A stretch of DNA of 6,235 nt from Adhaeribacter sp. (GTDB lineage: Bacteria; Bacteroidota; Bacteroidia; Cytophagales; Hymenobacteraceae). Shown in pieces: positions 6,194 through 6,235 of the stretch (the stretch's first letter is position 1; every line of letters starts with the position of its first letter). The notes beneath the pieces were generated by a model. That model was not told the origin of the DNA, did not search any database, and saw only the letters and a program-made list of their open reading frames with translations. The stretch covers positions 1-6,235 of the forward strand of contig JAQBNV010000609.1 of NCBI GenBank assembly GCA_028288395.1, written 5' to 3'. Position numbers and translations under genes: made by a program.

Positions 6194-6235
6194 TTTAAAA
6201 CAGCCGCTGCTTTTACGCTTTATCTGAGGACTATT
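6194..6235 (-). other. Leader upstream of the ice-binding lipoprotein gene
   Basis: Only 42 nt remain before the window edge. No Shine-Dalgarno is visible; the bases just before ATG read TTTTAAA. No Bacteroidota TAnnTTTG promoter box is seen, so the promoter is likely outside the window or the gene is downstream in an operon. Confidence 0.3.

Noticed and set aside
5782..6227. Overlapping frames on both strands at the start of the ice-binding gene
   Set aside because: The minus-strand one is an Arg/Leu/Pro-rich alternate frame within the Big_5 region, and the plus-strand ones are antisense; neither has domain content.

Overview
The window reads as chromosomal DNA of a Bacteroidota bacterium, most likely of the Cytophagales/Hymenobacteraceae type (Hymenobacter, Adhaeribacter, Pontibacter and relatives). 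Three things point there: a type IX secretion (T9SS) C-terminal sorting tail, a lipoprotein whose cysteine is followed by Lys-Lys-Asp-Asp (a Bacteroidota surface-export signal), and A/T-rich leaders without clear Shine-Dalgarno sequences. The genus is inference. All genes lie on the minus strand, so the locus reads from high to low coordinates.

Layout in transcription order: (1) 6193-4022, an intact 723-residue surface lipoprotein with a Big_5 Ig-like domain, five InlB-B-like repeats and a C-terminal DUF3494 ice-binding domain. (2) A 97-nt gap with a perfect 11-bp hairpin (3971-3996). (3) 3924-2017, a 635-residue outer-membrane protein: signal peptide, beta-barrel, a degenerate OmpA-like domain, an Ig/FlgD-like module and a canonical peptidoglycan-binding OmpA domain. 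A strong intrinsic terminator follows (1960-1989). (4) A gene-free stretch, 1959-1627, with two inverted repeats. (5) 1626-441, a second DUF3494 ice-binding gene ending in a T9SS sorting domain, broken by four single-base frame changes and one in-frame stop. Rejoined, it gives about 394 residues. (6) 440-1, non-coding, with an inverted-repeat structure that resembles a REP/BIME or MITE remnant.

Taken together this looks like a cold- or ice-adaptation surface locus. Two unrelated export and anchoring routes, lipid anchor and T9SS, were used for the same ice-binding fold, and the T9SS copy is now decaying. The OmpA-family protein between them could tether the outer membrane to peptidoglycan beside the displayed ice-binding lipoprotein, but only proximity and strand support that link. 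No mobile-element gene, CRISPR array, tRNA or rRNA was seen.
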